A stretch of 64,000 bases of DNA from Eonycteris spelaea (Eukaryota; Chordata; Mammalia; Chiroptera; Pteropodidae): the NCBI GenBank assembly GCA_003508835.1, contig PUFA01000066.1, positions 4,464,001 to 4,528,000 of the forward strand. The letters run 5' to 3'. Positions 10,981-22,149 of this stretch are shown piece after piece (position 1 is the stretch's first letter; every line of letters starts with the position of its first letter). Position numbers and translations under genes: made by a program. The notes under the pieces were generated by a model. The model had not been told where the DNA came from. It searched no databases and saw only the letters and a program-made list of their open reading frames with translations.

Positions 10981-12240
10981 TTGTCACTCTAAAACAGATG
11001 TTCCACATTGCTTTTCCAATGGACACAATCTGGAGCATCTGCTTACAGTTTTACAGAAATGAGGAAAAGGTATTTTCAAGTTTGTGAGCACAGGTTAAAA
11101 AAGTAATTGGAAACTAAGTAAGTACAAAAACATCTTCAATCAAAGCAACGTTTTGTGAGCTGAAATATTGTTCATTTTTATGATGCTGCATGTATATCTT
11201 CATATATAAAACTTCACTATCATTAGGAAGTGTCAAACAAAATAACAAACACACCTTTTTCAATCTGGTTATAAATATGTGAAATGGAGTTCATTTCACC
11301 AAAGCTTTACATGCTTCCAACTGATAATATATCAATAAAAACTCTCACTCCAAGATGTCATTAAAGCCACATTTGTTCATTTCTATTTATTATAAGAAAA
11401 AAAATGAAAAAAAGTGGATTTGAGTCATATTTCCTGTGAGTTCATCACTTGCTGGCATATAACACTTGTGAATTTTATTCAATTCATTTAAAATGATTTC
11501 TAACATGCAGCCAGAAAGTTAAGGGCAGCAAGGAATTCAAAATGATCAGCAGGCATCCAAGATTTCTCAGGAGACAGATTTAGAATCACAACTAAGGTAT
11601 GTTTTCCTTAAGCAACTGTACCTTAGAAAAATTATCTCTAATGAACCAGAATTTTTCCTAATAAATTCAGCTCATTTGTTTTGAAATCAGTAGACTCAAA
11701 ATGACCTTCTGAAGATTAGGTGTTTGTTTTTTTCTTTCTTAGGAAGAGGTCAGATACAGGCCAAAATCTACGGTGTTCATTTCAGATACCCTCAGAATTC
11801 ATTCCTTTTTCTTATTTATTTTGTAACTATGTGTGATTACAAAGAAGTCAGCTGGACTAAAGCAATGAGAACTGATGTAAACCTTCACCCAGAATTTGAA
11901 TAAAACCTTTTGGAGGTTGAGAATGCTCACTAATTTTCAGAAGAGGAATTAAAAAAAATAAAATAAAAATAAAGACCCAAACCCAAAAATACCTAAAACA
12001 AAACAAAGTGCAGGAAGCTTGTGCCTTCTTTAAAATTTCCCAGTTGTCCTTGGGAGTTGAAATGCTACAAAGACCATTTCTTTGTAATGATTCTGTCCTT
12101 CTGAGGATAGCCTGTCCTTTTGAGATAGCCTTCTAGGAATCAGGTATCTTAGAAGGTAACTGTCCACCTATAACTCTAACTATACCTGAGGGAGGGTTAG
12201 AGAGACCTGGGGATTAGTAGTGGGTCATATCAATGTCTCC
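10981..12240. other. AT-rich unique block nearly free of CpG
   Basis: Only two CpG dinucleotides occur in 11041-12240 (inside CAACGTT and TACGGTG). No transposon is recognised, and the simple A-rich stretch at 11948-12004 is the only low-complexity part. The block sits between CpG-rich DNA on both sides. Freedom from transposons over 1.2 kb is compatible with a conserved non-coding element, but the sequence alone does not show conservation. Confidence 0.45.
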
Positions 12241-12859
12241 ATCAGATGGATCTGACCACCCCTGGCACGACTGATGATACTCCCCACGAGCCAGATGTCA
12301 TGTACGCCCTTGTGATAGAGACTTAGACCCAGCTACAAATGGTCCATTTCTCCTTCCTCTTCCAGGAGGTCAGAAAGCACTTCTCAGCCCCCGTGCATTC
12401 AGAGTTCTGGGTTTGAGTTAGGCTCTGTTCATCAGTTGCTCTCATGGGGCATCCGAAAGGTGGGCGTTGGGAGATACCGCCTGTGACAGCCACGGTTGTT
12501 GAGCAAGCGCTCACAGGAGGATTCCGTGTCAGCGTGTACTCACCAGTTTGGTGGGAATAATAGAGGTGGCAATAGTGACAAAAACAAAGCTCTGATCTTC
12601 AGACGGATAGTTCTTCCAATCCTTCCAACCATTGACAGGCAGCTTCTAAATCCCTCCCCTAAGGCAAAAAGTCCTAAGCCTCTTCGCATCTGTGTTCTTG
12701 CTCTATACAAAACCAGCAGAGTGACCAGTGCACCCCAGTTTTCCCAGGACTATCTCAATTTCAATACCCAAACCTTACCCTAGGAAACCCCTCAGATTCT
12801 GGAAAACCAGAATGGCTGGTCACCCTCAGATCCTGCCACTCTGGGTGGGGCATTCTATC
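12241..12859. other. Unassigned non-coding DNA
   Basis: No gene or repeat is recognised. CpG returns gradually. Confidence 0.35.
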
Positions 12860-13130
12860 TACCCCAACCATTGCCTGTGGGCCAAACACGTGACTTGCTT
12901 TGATCAATGAGATGTTGCAAACATTACCCAAGGGGAAGCCCTTTTGCTCCCCTGCCTTTGCCAAGGAAATGCCGGGGCTCTCCTGCTGGAGAAATACAGT
13001 CAGCCCAGGTGCGCCAGCCAACAGCAAGACATGGAGTGAGCTTCACATGACCTGAAGGACTGCTCAGCCATGCCGCGCCCGAATCTCTGACCTACAGATT
13101 TAAATAAATGCTAATCGTTTTAAGCCGGTG
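12860..13130 (+). mobile_element. MLT1-group (ERVL-MaLR) LTR fragment
   Basis: Typical 3'-half features: 'gacttgctttgatcaatgag' then ATGTTGC, a run of decayed CAGCCC-type units, GAATCTCTGACCTACAGA, and 'ttaaataaatgctaatcgtt' followed by TTAAGCC. The expected downstream end is replaced by a GT microsatellite at 13133. Confidence 0.6.
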
Positions 13131-13132
13131 CA

Positions 13133-13150
13133 TGTGTGTGTGTGTGTGTG
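13133..13150. repeat. (TG)9 microsatellite
   Basis: Nine uninterrupted TG units abut the truncated LTR. Confidence 0.85.
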
Positions 13151-13229
13151 CGCATCTCAACATCATCATAGTAATAGATGCCTAGTGCATACCCAAACTA
13201 ACTCATTTTGTGCTGGAAATACCTATAGC

Positions 13230-13445
13230 CGTTTCTGCGTCTTGCACTGGATCCTGATCGATACAGAACTTTGTACGCATTTGCTCCTTTCATCGTCACA
13301 CCCACCCGGTGAGCAGGCGTGACCGCTGCTCCCATTTTGCAGATGAGGCTCCTGGGTGGTAAGTGAATCATCCGTGTCCGTACAACTGTGTACTGTCAGA
13401 GCTGGAAAGCAAACCAGGTCTGCTGGACTGTAAAACCCACATTCC
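13230..13445 (-). repeat. MIR SINE with many CpGs
   Basis: The antisense MIR core is recognisable through TTTGCTCCTTTCATCGTCACA, the G-A-G centre, 'cccattttgcagatgaggct', and CAGAGCTGGAAAGCAAACCAGG. Ten CpGs fall in 13221-13380, several at positions where the MIR consensus has no CpG. This implies they arose after insertion. Confidence 0.7.
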
Positions 13446-16400
13446 TAACTGTCAGACCTCACTGACAGACACACTAAGTCATGTCTGGGGAGAAGAAATA
13501 TTAGCCCATTTCCGCTGGAAAGAATCTGGAAGAAGACAGTTTTACAAGGTTGACGTTGGACTGGAATGACAGGGAGGTGCGGGTTTCATGCAGAGAATCT
13601 GAAGCTCAGGACATGCTTGCACAGTCCAGTGCCGAATTCCTGGAGGATTGTGCAACCTCTTCATCTGATATGATTGGATTTGGCTCTCTCTTCAGATTTA
13701 CTCATTTCTTCCATGACAGCATATTAAACGACAATCTCAAATAAAGACCCACTCAACAAAGGGAACACGCCTTGCTCCGGCCCGTCTGTGATTTATAACC
13801 GGTGCTCTTCGAACACGTGGACCCAACACACGGGAGAGAGCTGACGAGCTTGAACAATGAACTTGTTAGTTAACCGAATTAGCGGTGTGTTGTTTCACTG
13901 CAGCGACAGCGTTAAAACAGGAGACGTGACGCCAATACAGTCACAACTGACTCGTAATGGATGAGATATTTACAGCAAAGCTGTTAAAACATTGAATAAA
14001 ATATGGGAAGAGCAAAAGCAGATGTGTTTTTATTCTTCTGAGTTGAAGCTTGTAAGGTAAAAAGATAGTTTGAGTAATAATCACAGGTTCTGATTCACAA
14101 TGCATTAATAAATATTCATATGGTACCAGCCGCTGAAACTTTCCAGATACAGAAATAAAGTGAGAAAGCCTGTTCTTGCCTTACGCTTTGCTAAGTTTAG
14201 ATTTCCAGACACACATGTCAATATCTCCATTAGGTTCTTATAAAAGTTTTCTTTTATTTTCGATAGTGTTCCAAGTCTTGCTGGTGAAACTCTCATCTTT
14301 CTTTCTTTTTTTTTTTTCCCTCCAATGTCACGGAGTTTCCTCCACCGCAACCGTGAGGAGAAAGAAATGATAGTCTATTAATAAAAAAGAGACCTGTAAT
14401 TTAAGTACAAGACAGAGGTGGAAGGAAACGAGCATGTCTCTTTTGAATCAGGCGCAGGTAAATGAGTTTTACGTCCCACTGCAAACCCACGGTCCCCGAT
14501 GAATGTGAACGGTGAGATACATGCGCGATTTCCCAGACCAAGCAAAACGTGTTGACGTGCGTTCTCCCCTTTCTTTGACCCCGTCTTCGTTTTCCAAGGG
14601 GCAGGGGAGGAGCTGAGAGCACGGAAGGCCCCTTCGCCCAGATCTGGGACCATTTGGGCAACATAATTGGGGGACACGAGTGTATTCGGACTCTGTGTCT
14701 AGGCTGTTCCCCGCCTTTCAGAAAAGCAGCTGTCGGGAGAAGGGAGGGAGAGGCTCGGCCCAGACCTAGCTCGGATTTTATGGGGGGAGGAAGGAAGGAG
14801 AGGAGACAGGAGGCATGGCAGGGGCCCGGCACCCCTGGAGGGGGGGCCACAGTGCTCCCCGCGTGACTGCCCATGTGGGTCCCGGTTTTCCTTGACGGAT
14901 GACCAGGAGCGCTGCAGTTGGTAGCACGACGGGACTAGTCGAGGTTGCTCTGACATCCTTTGTTGCCCACGTCCCTGCTCTTACTGGCGCATGCGTGTAC
15001 CTTGGCTTGTATGTGGAACCGTGGGCTTTTGTGTCGCATTTTCATTTTGCCGCGGTTCCATGAATGCTGGTGTCCTTTTATCTCCTCGCTCGTCACCGCG
15101 TCTTCTCCTCGGATTTGCCCGGAATCTCTCAGAAGGGCTCCATTCTCCGTGTGCCCTCAGATGCCCTCTCTCTGGGCTCCCAATGACCTTTCGTTGTTTG
15201 CCACCCCGCCTTCTTCCCCGCCCTGACCTTATTACTTTTTCACCTTCTGGCATGCTCTCCCCATGGACTTAAGGTTTTCATTTTCTTGTCCTGCTGCATC
15301 GTCTCCAAAAATCTGAATGTGATGTTCTGGGCTGTTATCTTTGGTCCGGAGTAGGTCCGGTGCAAGGTTTCCAGCTAGGGCTGGATGGAGAAGCCTCTTC
15401 TCTGCAGCTCCCTCCCCTCAGCCGACAGGTCTTTCCCTGTGCACGAAGTCCTAAGTGAGCCGGCCTCGCAGGCAGGGGTCAAGGCCTAGGCCGCTTCCAT
15501 CTGGGGGGTTCCCTGGTGTGTTAGATAATGAAAATGTACCAAAGGAGGGTTATAAAGGTTGTGATGTATTTTAACTATGCACGGTTAACAAATCAACACT
15601 TCTTGCCCAGATTTTAAGGCTATGTCACTGTGCTATGTGTGGGAATAGTTGTATATTTTCAAACAATAGTCAGTACACACTACTGTTAGCCTTGCAACAA
15701 GGCTCTGAGGAAACCCAGCCGTTCGAGGTGATATCTTGGAAAGCAAGCGATGCTTGAAAGGTGGCAGCAGTTGGTGCGCTGGCTAAGTCCTGAGGGAACT
15801 GGCTGGTTCCCTGATCACGCTCTATTCTCCGGTTGCTCTGTGCACAGTTAAGGCGTTTATTCTCAGTGGGGGAAATGTAAGTTTTAGAAGGTACTTTCTC
15901 CCTGCCCCCTCCCGCCCCGCCAGCAGAGCAATTAATTATTACTGTGCAATCATCTTTTTTTTTTTTTTTTTTGGAGGACTATTCGGAATGTGTTTCTCAT
16001 CTCTTATCTCTTTAGATTTTTTTTTTCTTTGAAATTGGACAGCCTAAATGTTAACTTTATTGGAGCGGAACATACTGTAACACTTAACCCAGGTGAAAAA
16101 TGACTGCTTGCCAATGACGTTTACATCTATATTAAGACTGCTGGTTATATAGCACGGTTAAATATAATATGTTCAAATGCAGAGAGTATGGTAGGTCTAG
16201 GTGTTAATGATATGCTTTCTTTGAAAGATTGCAGAAAGTGAGCCTGGTGTGGCTACTCGGAAATTCATCTATTGATGGACACTTTCTTATTTGTGCAAAT
16301 GAGAGAAATATAGTTATTACTTTTTTAGGCATAGGTCTATACTTTACCCTATGTTGGGTTTCTTTATTCATTAGTTAATAAAAATTTTCAGCTATAGGTG

Positions 16401-16974
16401 GGGGTTTGCTTTTTTCCTAGGTAATTGGTAAATAATAGAGCTAGACTCTAATAAGTAAGTGATGCCTCTGATAAATTGAATAAATACATGATTCAATATT
16501 ATTGGCATAAACTGGACAATAATTTTTTTGTCCTGTTTTAAATCTTTAACATACTGTGCTCCTAGGACCTCATTCTTAAGAGAAGCCTCTGTCTTTGTGA
16601 ATGAAATTGATTTACAGACAACAAGACATTTGGCTGAGTTTGTGGCTTATTCCTGATTGCACAGCGAGTCTGAATTAAGACTGTGTAATAGGCTTTAATC
16701 CATGGTCCAGCAGTCGGACTCTTCTCTGTTAGCCTCCTTCGGAATTAATTTCTCATTATGGATAAATGTGCTCTGCACCACGGGCTGAACACACTGATGC
16801 TGAGCACATTTCCTAACAGATATTTCAAAAATATATATCTATATATATTTGCATCTTCCCAAAGCAAGGGACATTCACAGCAGCTGGAGGAAGGGTCTTT
16901 TGGCAGGCAGAAGGGATGCAGAAGTTCTGCTAGATTGGGTTTTTCTGGCCAACCTTGTCTGTCTAGCTCTGGAT

Positions 16975-16976
<2 letters not shown>
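13446..16976. other. Unassigned non-coding DNA; CpG-rich to about 15.5 kb, then AT-rich
   Basis: No gene or nameable repeat was found in these 3.5 kb. 13741-13980 holds 15 CpGs with 57 C and 58 G in 240 bases, an observed/expected ratio near 1.1. Open frames on both strands around 14.4-15.3 kb overlap each other and have no domain. From about 15.54 kb the DNA becomes AT-rich and CpG-poor. Two T-runs lie at 15955-15972 and about 16017-16026. Confidence 0.4.
15955..15972. repeat. Poly(T) tract, 18 bases
   Basis: There are eighteen consecutive T. No SINE or LINE body is recognisable on either side, so it is not clearly a retroposon tail. Confidence 0.7.

Positions 16977-16978
<2 letters not shown>

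Positions 16979-17008
<30 letters not shown>
16979..17008. repeat. (CA)15 microsatellite
   Basis: Fifteen perfect CA units, a length at which such tracts are usually polymorphic. Confidence 0.95.
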
Positions 17009-17009
<1 letters not shown>

Positions 17010-17157
17010 CTACCGCCCAAAACTGGGCCCACGGCTCTGACAATGAACCTGACAACCTGGCCAATCAGATCCAAGTCTACCATGTTGCCAGGGTAACTAA
17101 TATACAGTCACAAAACCAGAATGATCACAGCGGGGAAAAACATACAAAATGCAGTAT

Positions 17158-17193
17158 ATGTATGTATGTGAGTGTGTGTGGTTGTGTGTGTGT

Positions 17194-17226
<33 letters not shown>
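17158..17226. repeat. Compound TATG/TG microsatellite ending in T31
   Basis: TATG units grade into TG units broken by GG, then 31 consecutive T (17196-17226). No retroposon body is attached. Confidence 0.9.
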
Positions 17227-17229
<3 letters not shown>

Positions 17230-17639
17230 TAGAGAATGAAAAAAAAAACCTAAGTTGACATTGGTAGCAGGAACTGGTACCTGTTTCTCCCTTCATGTCC
17301 CATTGATTTAGGACAATGTGCAAAATGTGCATGTTTACACACATGTCTGTATCCACATTCATTGAAAAGATTTGCGTCACTTCTGGGACATTATTAGTGA
17401 ATTTAATATGGCAAAACGATACGGTTTGAGGTAGAAAGATCTGAAGGCACAAGGAAAAATTTAGCATCTGACGTGCCTTCCGAGCAACTTCTGGGCTCAC
17501 TTAACTCAGCGGATAGTCCCTCCTTTCAGTATGTGTCTGATGCTGCCGCCAAGGCATTAAAAGCCACCCAAGCTCTTCACAGGGTGAACTATCTCCAGGC
17601 TAACTGGTCCTCCGGCTTTGTCAGGTGCCCCCATGTCAC
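17227..17639. other. Unassigned non-coding DNA
   Basis: I see no gene or nameable repeat. Confidence 0.35.
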
Positions 17640-17892
17640 ACAGATGCCTGAGTGATTTGGAAGAACTTAAGTCAGATCACGTCCTTCCCTTGCTGACAGT
17701 CCCTCCCTCAGCTTCTAGTCACAGACCGAGTGGCAGGCGGTGTTCTCACCTTGGTGTGGCCGAGGAGACCCGCCTGAGCCCGCCCCTTCCTAACTGGCCT
17801 CCTTCCTTACTCTCTCCTCTGTAGTCCTGCGTCGTGCTCCTCCTTTCTGTCCCCTGAAGGCAAGCTGATCCCCACCTGCCTTCACTTCCTTG
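17640..17892 (+). repeat. L2 LINE, 5' part of an interrupted copy
   Basis: The sequence follows the end of L2 ORF2 and the start of its 3' region: 'cttaagtcagatcacgtcct', CCCTTGCTGACAGTCCCTCC, and 'aactggcctccttccttact'. The L2 resumes at 18089 after an inserted LTR. Confidence 0.6.
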
Positions 17893-18088
17893 CCTGCCCT
17901 AACCGAGGACCACGGAATAGGTGGCTGAAACCACAGCATCCTGTCCTCTCGTGGTCCTGGAACCTGGCGACCACATCTTCACCTGAAGGACATCTTCAAG
18001 ACCCTAATCCCACATAAGGTCATATTCACAGGCAGGGGGAGTTGGGACTTCAGCATATCTTTTTAGGGGATGCGATTCAACTCATACT
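17893..18088 (-). mobile_element. MLT1 LTR fragment inserted in L2
   Basis: Antisense MLT1: 'aataggtggctgaaaccaca', a decayed TTCTGGAGG-type block, AAGACCCTAATCCCACATAAGGTCATATTCACAGGCAGGGGGAG reduced from the consensus, GACTTCAGCATATC, and a terminal GATTCAACTCATA. The middle of the LTR is deleted. Both flanks are L2 in the same orientation, so the LTR is the younger element. Confidence 0.7.
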
Positions 18089-18421
18089 GTCACCTCACGA
18101 CTTTTACCTTGATCCTCTTTTATTAGGTATTTCCATGGCTGGCCCCTTCCCATCTTTTGGGGGTCAGCTCAAAAGCCACCTCCTCAGGAGCCTTTCCAGA
18201 CTACCCGCTCTGAACTCTCCACCTTCCTCAACCGTGTCATCACTGATTTTATTTCTTGCGTAGACCTTATCACGTCCCGAAGCCTGGTCCTCCTCCCTCT
18301 CTACGGGATTATACACTCCTAGGAGGAGCCGCTATGTGCATCTGGTTCGCTGCTCTCTTCCCAGAGCGTAGGTCAGTGCCCGAAACAAAAGTGTTCGATA
18401 ACTACGTGTTGAATGAAAAAT
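18089..18421 (+). repeat. L2 LINE, 3' part of the interrupted copy
   Basis: The L2 3' region continues with 'tatttccatggctggcccct', GTCAGCTCAAAAGCCACCTCCTCAGGAGCC, 'actgattttatttcttgcgt', and the tail GTGTTCGATAACTACGTGTTGAATGAA, which is the L2 end with CpGs where TG or CA is usual. Confidence 0.75.
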
Positions 18422-18514
18422 CCTAATGAGAAAATTTAGGAATATGGGGGTGCTATAGATGAGAAAGCTGAGGGCTGAGGTAGCATACTCCCAATTGATG
18501 ACCAGGATTCGGCT

Positions 18515-18620
18515 GGCCACTTAATGAATATGTATTGCACATCTACTATGTGACGGGTTCTGTCTGTTCTAAGTTACAGCAGCAACTAAGTTAGATAAAA
18601 AATCCGGTGCTCATGAGACT
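18515..18620 (-). repeat. L2 LINE 3' end, antisense
   Basis: The antisense L2 tail is visible: TTAATGAATATGTATTGCACATCTACTATGTGACGGG, then a CAGCAGC block and a degraded TCCGGTGCTCATGAG. Confidence 0.55.
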
Positions 18621-18664
18621 GGCAACGGAGTGAGACAGGAACCTCCCCCTAAACCAGCAGGCAC

Positions 18665-18850
18665 CACCATGTCGAGTGCTGACTGTCTGCCAGATGCAAT
18701 GAAGAAGATTCGAGACGTCAATCCCACAAGAACATAGGAAGCAAGTACTATTATCAATTTTACTTCTTCCTGGAGGGGAAACAATTTCAGAGCAGTTAAA
18801 TACATCGCCAAGTTCACCCGTAGCCCAGCGGTGAGTAGGACAGCAGCGAC
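18665..18850 (-). repeat. MIR SINE
   Basis: An antisense MIR core with 'gaagcaagtactattatcaa', 'ttttacttcttcctggaggg', GAAACAATTTCAGAGCAGTTAAATACATCGCCAAG. It is strongly decayed. Confidence 0.6.
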
Positions 18851-18944
18851 CACTCCCAAGCAGCGGGATTCCCTGCCCCACCCTCTCCACTGCTCCGTTA
18901 AGCAACTCTCCAAAGAACACAACCTCAACACAACCTCGCTTCAT

Positions 18945-19120
18945 GTTGGCCAGGAGTTCGTGCGATTGGTGCTGTCATCAGCTGCATTTGCCTGACAAGG
19001 ACATGAAGCACAGAGAAGTGAAGGCGGTCCCCACGGTCACACAGCAACCAGGTGGTGGGGCAGAAGGGGCCCGCTGTGATCCGGCTCCACGTTCGCCAGC
19101 ACTGCCTTTGATGTTCGTCC
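18945..19120 (-). repeat. MIR SINE
   Basis: Antisense MIR: 'gacaaggacatgaagcacag', AGAAGTGAAGGCG, 'ggtcacacagcaaccaggtg', and 'cgctgtgatccggctccacg'. It is short, with both ends lost. Confidence 0.6.
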
Positions 19121-21124
19121 TCTCTTCAGACTGGTAGGCGTGTGCAGATGCAGCATGGGCATCCTTGTCAAATCCCAGGGCTCTCCAACTTTAAAGGTGC
19201 AAGAATCACCAGTCACTCTGAACTAGGAGGTCAGACGTTTCCTTGGTCCTTGGGTGACCTTCTGGCTTCCCAAGGCTCCTAGGTTTATCATTCATTTCTG
19301 TATTCGCCACAGGGCAGGTTTTGACCCGCAAGATACCTCCTGAGTGTTGTGGGCGGGACGGGGAGGCGCTGTGGCCTGAATCACCCCCTCTCTGTACCTC
19401 CTGAAATGGGCATCTGTCGCTTTGCTCGCCCTAGGCCTCCTTCCAGCAGCAGCAACTCAGAATTCCCCTTGGGGAATCGTGGTTCCCCTGTGACTCTGCC
19501 CTCTGACTCCACGTGTGATGATTGACGCACGCGCGGCCAGTGATAGTGATGCCAGGCACTGCAATGTGCCCTGCTGAGAACAAGACACCATCTTTACACT
19601 CGGACCACAGGGCCCAGAAGATGCAAACCTGCTCTGTTATGCTAGAAGGAGTGTCCGCTAGAGAGGAGACATGAACAGAGTCCTGATAAATCTTGGCACT
19701 GCTGAATCCAGCCTGGCCTGAAGTAGGCTTATCATTTAAGCTCTTATAGTATGTAAGACAATAAAAGCCCCTTTTTGCTTAAATCAGATTAAATTAGGTT
19801 TTTGACACTTGTTGCCAAAGAACTCCCAACTAAAATATCTTCAGACAAATCCCCTTTGTAATCCAGAGGAATGTCCCCCAAGAGCTGGATTGGCTTGATG
19901 GTATTTCACACTAAGGTGTGAATGACTGGAACTGTTGACTCGACCTTTGGGATGGTTCGAAGATTAAATGAATATTTGAAAGTAGCTGAAGGGTGACTGA
20001 GAGTACGGACTTTAAAAATATTCTGAGTCTTTATCAACACTGAGTATTTTCTTTTTAAATATTGGAAACTATGTACTTGGCCAGTTGCAAATACATGTCT
20101 AATTTGTGGAGTACAACTGGAGATATTTCATGTCACATGAAGTTCTCATTATTGCTGCCGTAGTTAAGAATAGATAATGCAATCTGCGAATCCTCATTCC
20201 TGAGCACGTGGAAACTGGGAGAAACCTCAATAAGCTGTTGGCTCGAGGGAATCAGACCTTCGCTGTGCCCCCACCCCCGGGTTGTAGAATTCTCATCTTC
20301 TCTCAGAATTCCTGCAACACCCCGTGAACCCCGCAGACTGAGTGAGACAAGTGTCAAGCTGCTTATTAAACTATAACAAAGCTCAATTTATTTCTTAGAG
20401 TTAGTAGGAAAATAAGTATAAATAGAAGGTCTAATGTTGTGGGTTTTTTCCTGCCTGTTGTCAGTCTGAAGGCCCTGCTCTAGGCCAGGCAAAATCACAA
20501 TCCACTTCCTTGCTCCTTGCCGGTTCAAGGTGGGGTTGCTTCTAGAAGAGACACAGTCCCTAGTGATGACACAGCCCCAGCACCTGGTGTCCTGAAGAAG
20601 CCTCTCTTGAGTGAGGAAGTACAAGGAGCTGTAGTAGGTTCTACCTTGTAGGACGTAGCCTGACGTACATACAACGTTGCTTAAATGAAAGCAAATGCAG
20701 GAGAGAAGCTTGTGATAGCTTAACTAGAATGGGGTGGGGAGGGTGTTCAGCTGCTTAAGGTGGAGACCATGCTCTGAGGAATGGGTTTTTTTTTTTTTTC
20801 ATGTATTAGAATATCTCAGGCTTTCCTCTCTGTGAGCCTTTGTGTTCTTGCTGTCTGAGGAATCTATAAAAAGCGATAAGCCACCTTGTAAATGCAGTCG
20901 GTGTGAGATGTTCTTGTTCCTTCTTTGCCAGGGGCCACTTGCTTCTTCTTCCTGAGTTGATGCATCAGCGACCAGGCTTATTGCTCCCAGAATCCATATT
21001 AAAACACGCAAGCGGCAGAGATTTCTCAACTGTGCTGTGAACTCAATCTGGGCTTATCTCGATTCCGATTAAATAATTCAAATATGAATAGCAGTGAAGA
21101 TATTAACGGCAATGCTATATGAAT
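19121..21124. other. Mostly unassigned non-coding DNA
   Basis: No gene is recognised. A segment at about 19730-19860 ('aaaagccccttttt', GATTAAATTAGGTTTTTGACACTTGTTGCCAAAGAA) resembles the 3' end of an LTR-like ancient repeat I cannot name. A T13-type run lies near 20786. Confidence 0.35.
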
Positions 21125-21350
21125 TCTAATAGCTAAGAGCTACTCAGTGCCTACTGTTTGCCAGGTACTGTGCCAGGCAGTTACGCGGATGTAATCTTTA
21201 CTCCTCAAAACAGCCCTATGAGGTATATGTGATCATTTTTTTCACCACAAGTGAAAAAAAAACTCTAAGGTTTAGAGAAATCAAACAACTTGAGTAACAG
21301 AGGCTGAGCACAGGAAGGACCCATATAGTCCGCCTCCGGGGTTGCAAGGT
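21125..21350 (-). repeat. MIR SINE
   Basis: A near-complete antisense MIR: 'tactgtttgccaggtactgt', GCCAGGCAGTTACGCGGATG, 'cctcaaaacagccctatgag', then 'taaggtttagagaaatcaaa', and AGGCTGAGCACAGGAAGG. Confidence 0.8.
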
Positions 21351-21395
21351 TAGTGACTTCTATGTATATAATATTAGAAGGTTATAAGGCCAGCT

Positions 21396-22024
21396 GGGGT
21401 CGTAGACAGAATTCTAAGGTGACCCTCGGTGATCCTTGCCCTTTCAGTGGAAGGAACCTGTAGACAGGATGAAATATCACTCCTACAAGAGAAAGAATTT
21501 TGCTGATGTCAATCAAGAGGCGCAAGCCAGTGGCCTTTAAATAGGGCGATTCTCCTGGGTGGGCCTGACCTAATCAGGTGAGCCCCTAAAAGCGATCAGA
21601 CTCTTCTGAAGAAAGAGACTCAGAGAATGAGAGAGACTCGACATGAGGAAGCGTCTCCATTGCTTGCCGTGAATATGCGGAGAGGGGCGCCTGGCAAGAA
21701 GTGTGTGGGGTGGGGGGGAGGGGGTCGTGGCTTCTATGAGCTGTGATCCCTTCTGTGGCCCCTGCCCAGAGCTAGCAAGGAAATGGGGACTTCAGTCCTA
21801 CAAACGTAAGGAAATAAATTATGTCGACAATCTGAACGGGCTAGGAAACGGATCCTTCCCCAGAGCCTCCGGACACAAACACGGCTCCGCCAATACCTGG
21901 ATGTCAGCCTCGTGAGATCCTGAGCGGAGAACCGGGCCGTGCCACGCCTGGACTTCCGGCCTACAGAACCAAGAGCTGATAAGTGGGTGTGGTGTGTCAC
22001 CCAACGATAGAAAACTAATATATA
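21396..22024 (+). mobile_element. Long MaLR/MLT1-type solo LTR
   Basis: A long, clearly recognisable LTR runs through ACAGAATTCTAAGGTGACCC, 'gaatatgcggagaggggcgc', GGGTGGGCCTGACCTAATCAGGTGAGCCCCTAAAAG (split here by eye), 'aaatggggacttcagtccta', GGATCCTTCCCCAGAGCCTCC, 'agcctcgtgagatcctgagc', and the terminal AGAAAACTAATATA. Length is about 630 bp. Several G-runs near 21707-21724 lie inside. I assign it to the ERVL-MaLR group by its ending but not to a subfamily. No internal retroviral region follows. Confidence 0.75.
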
Positions 22025-22149
22025 CCACGTGTGCCTTTTCTATACTGTAGATTCACTGAAGTGCCATAAAAGTGCTTCTTTCTTTGTTTTTAAATCATCT
22101 CCTTTGCACTGTCTTTGCACGGAGCAGGTGTTGCAAACGTGAGCTTTAT

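Noticed and set aside
14401..15272. Overlapping open frames on both strands
   Set aside because: CpG-rich DNA lowers stop frequency. Frames overlap on both strands and show no domain.
15955..15972. Poly(T) as the tail of a minus-strand SINE
   Set aside because: No SINE or LINE body could be recognised next to it, and no target duplication is apparent.
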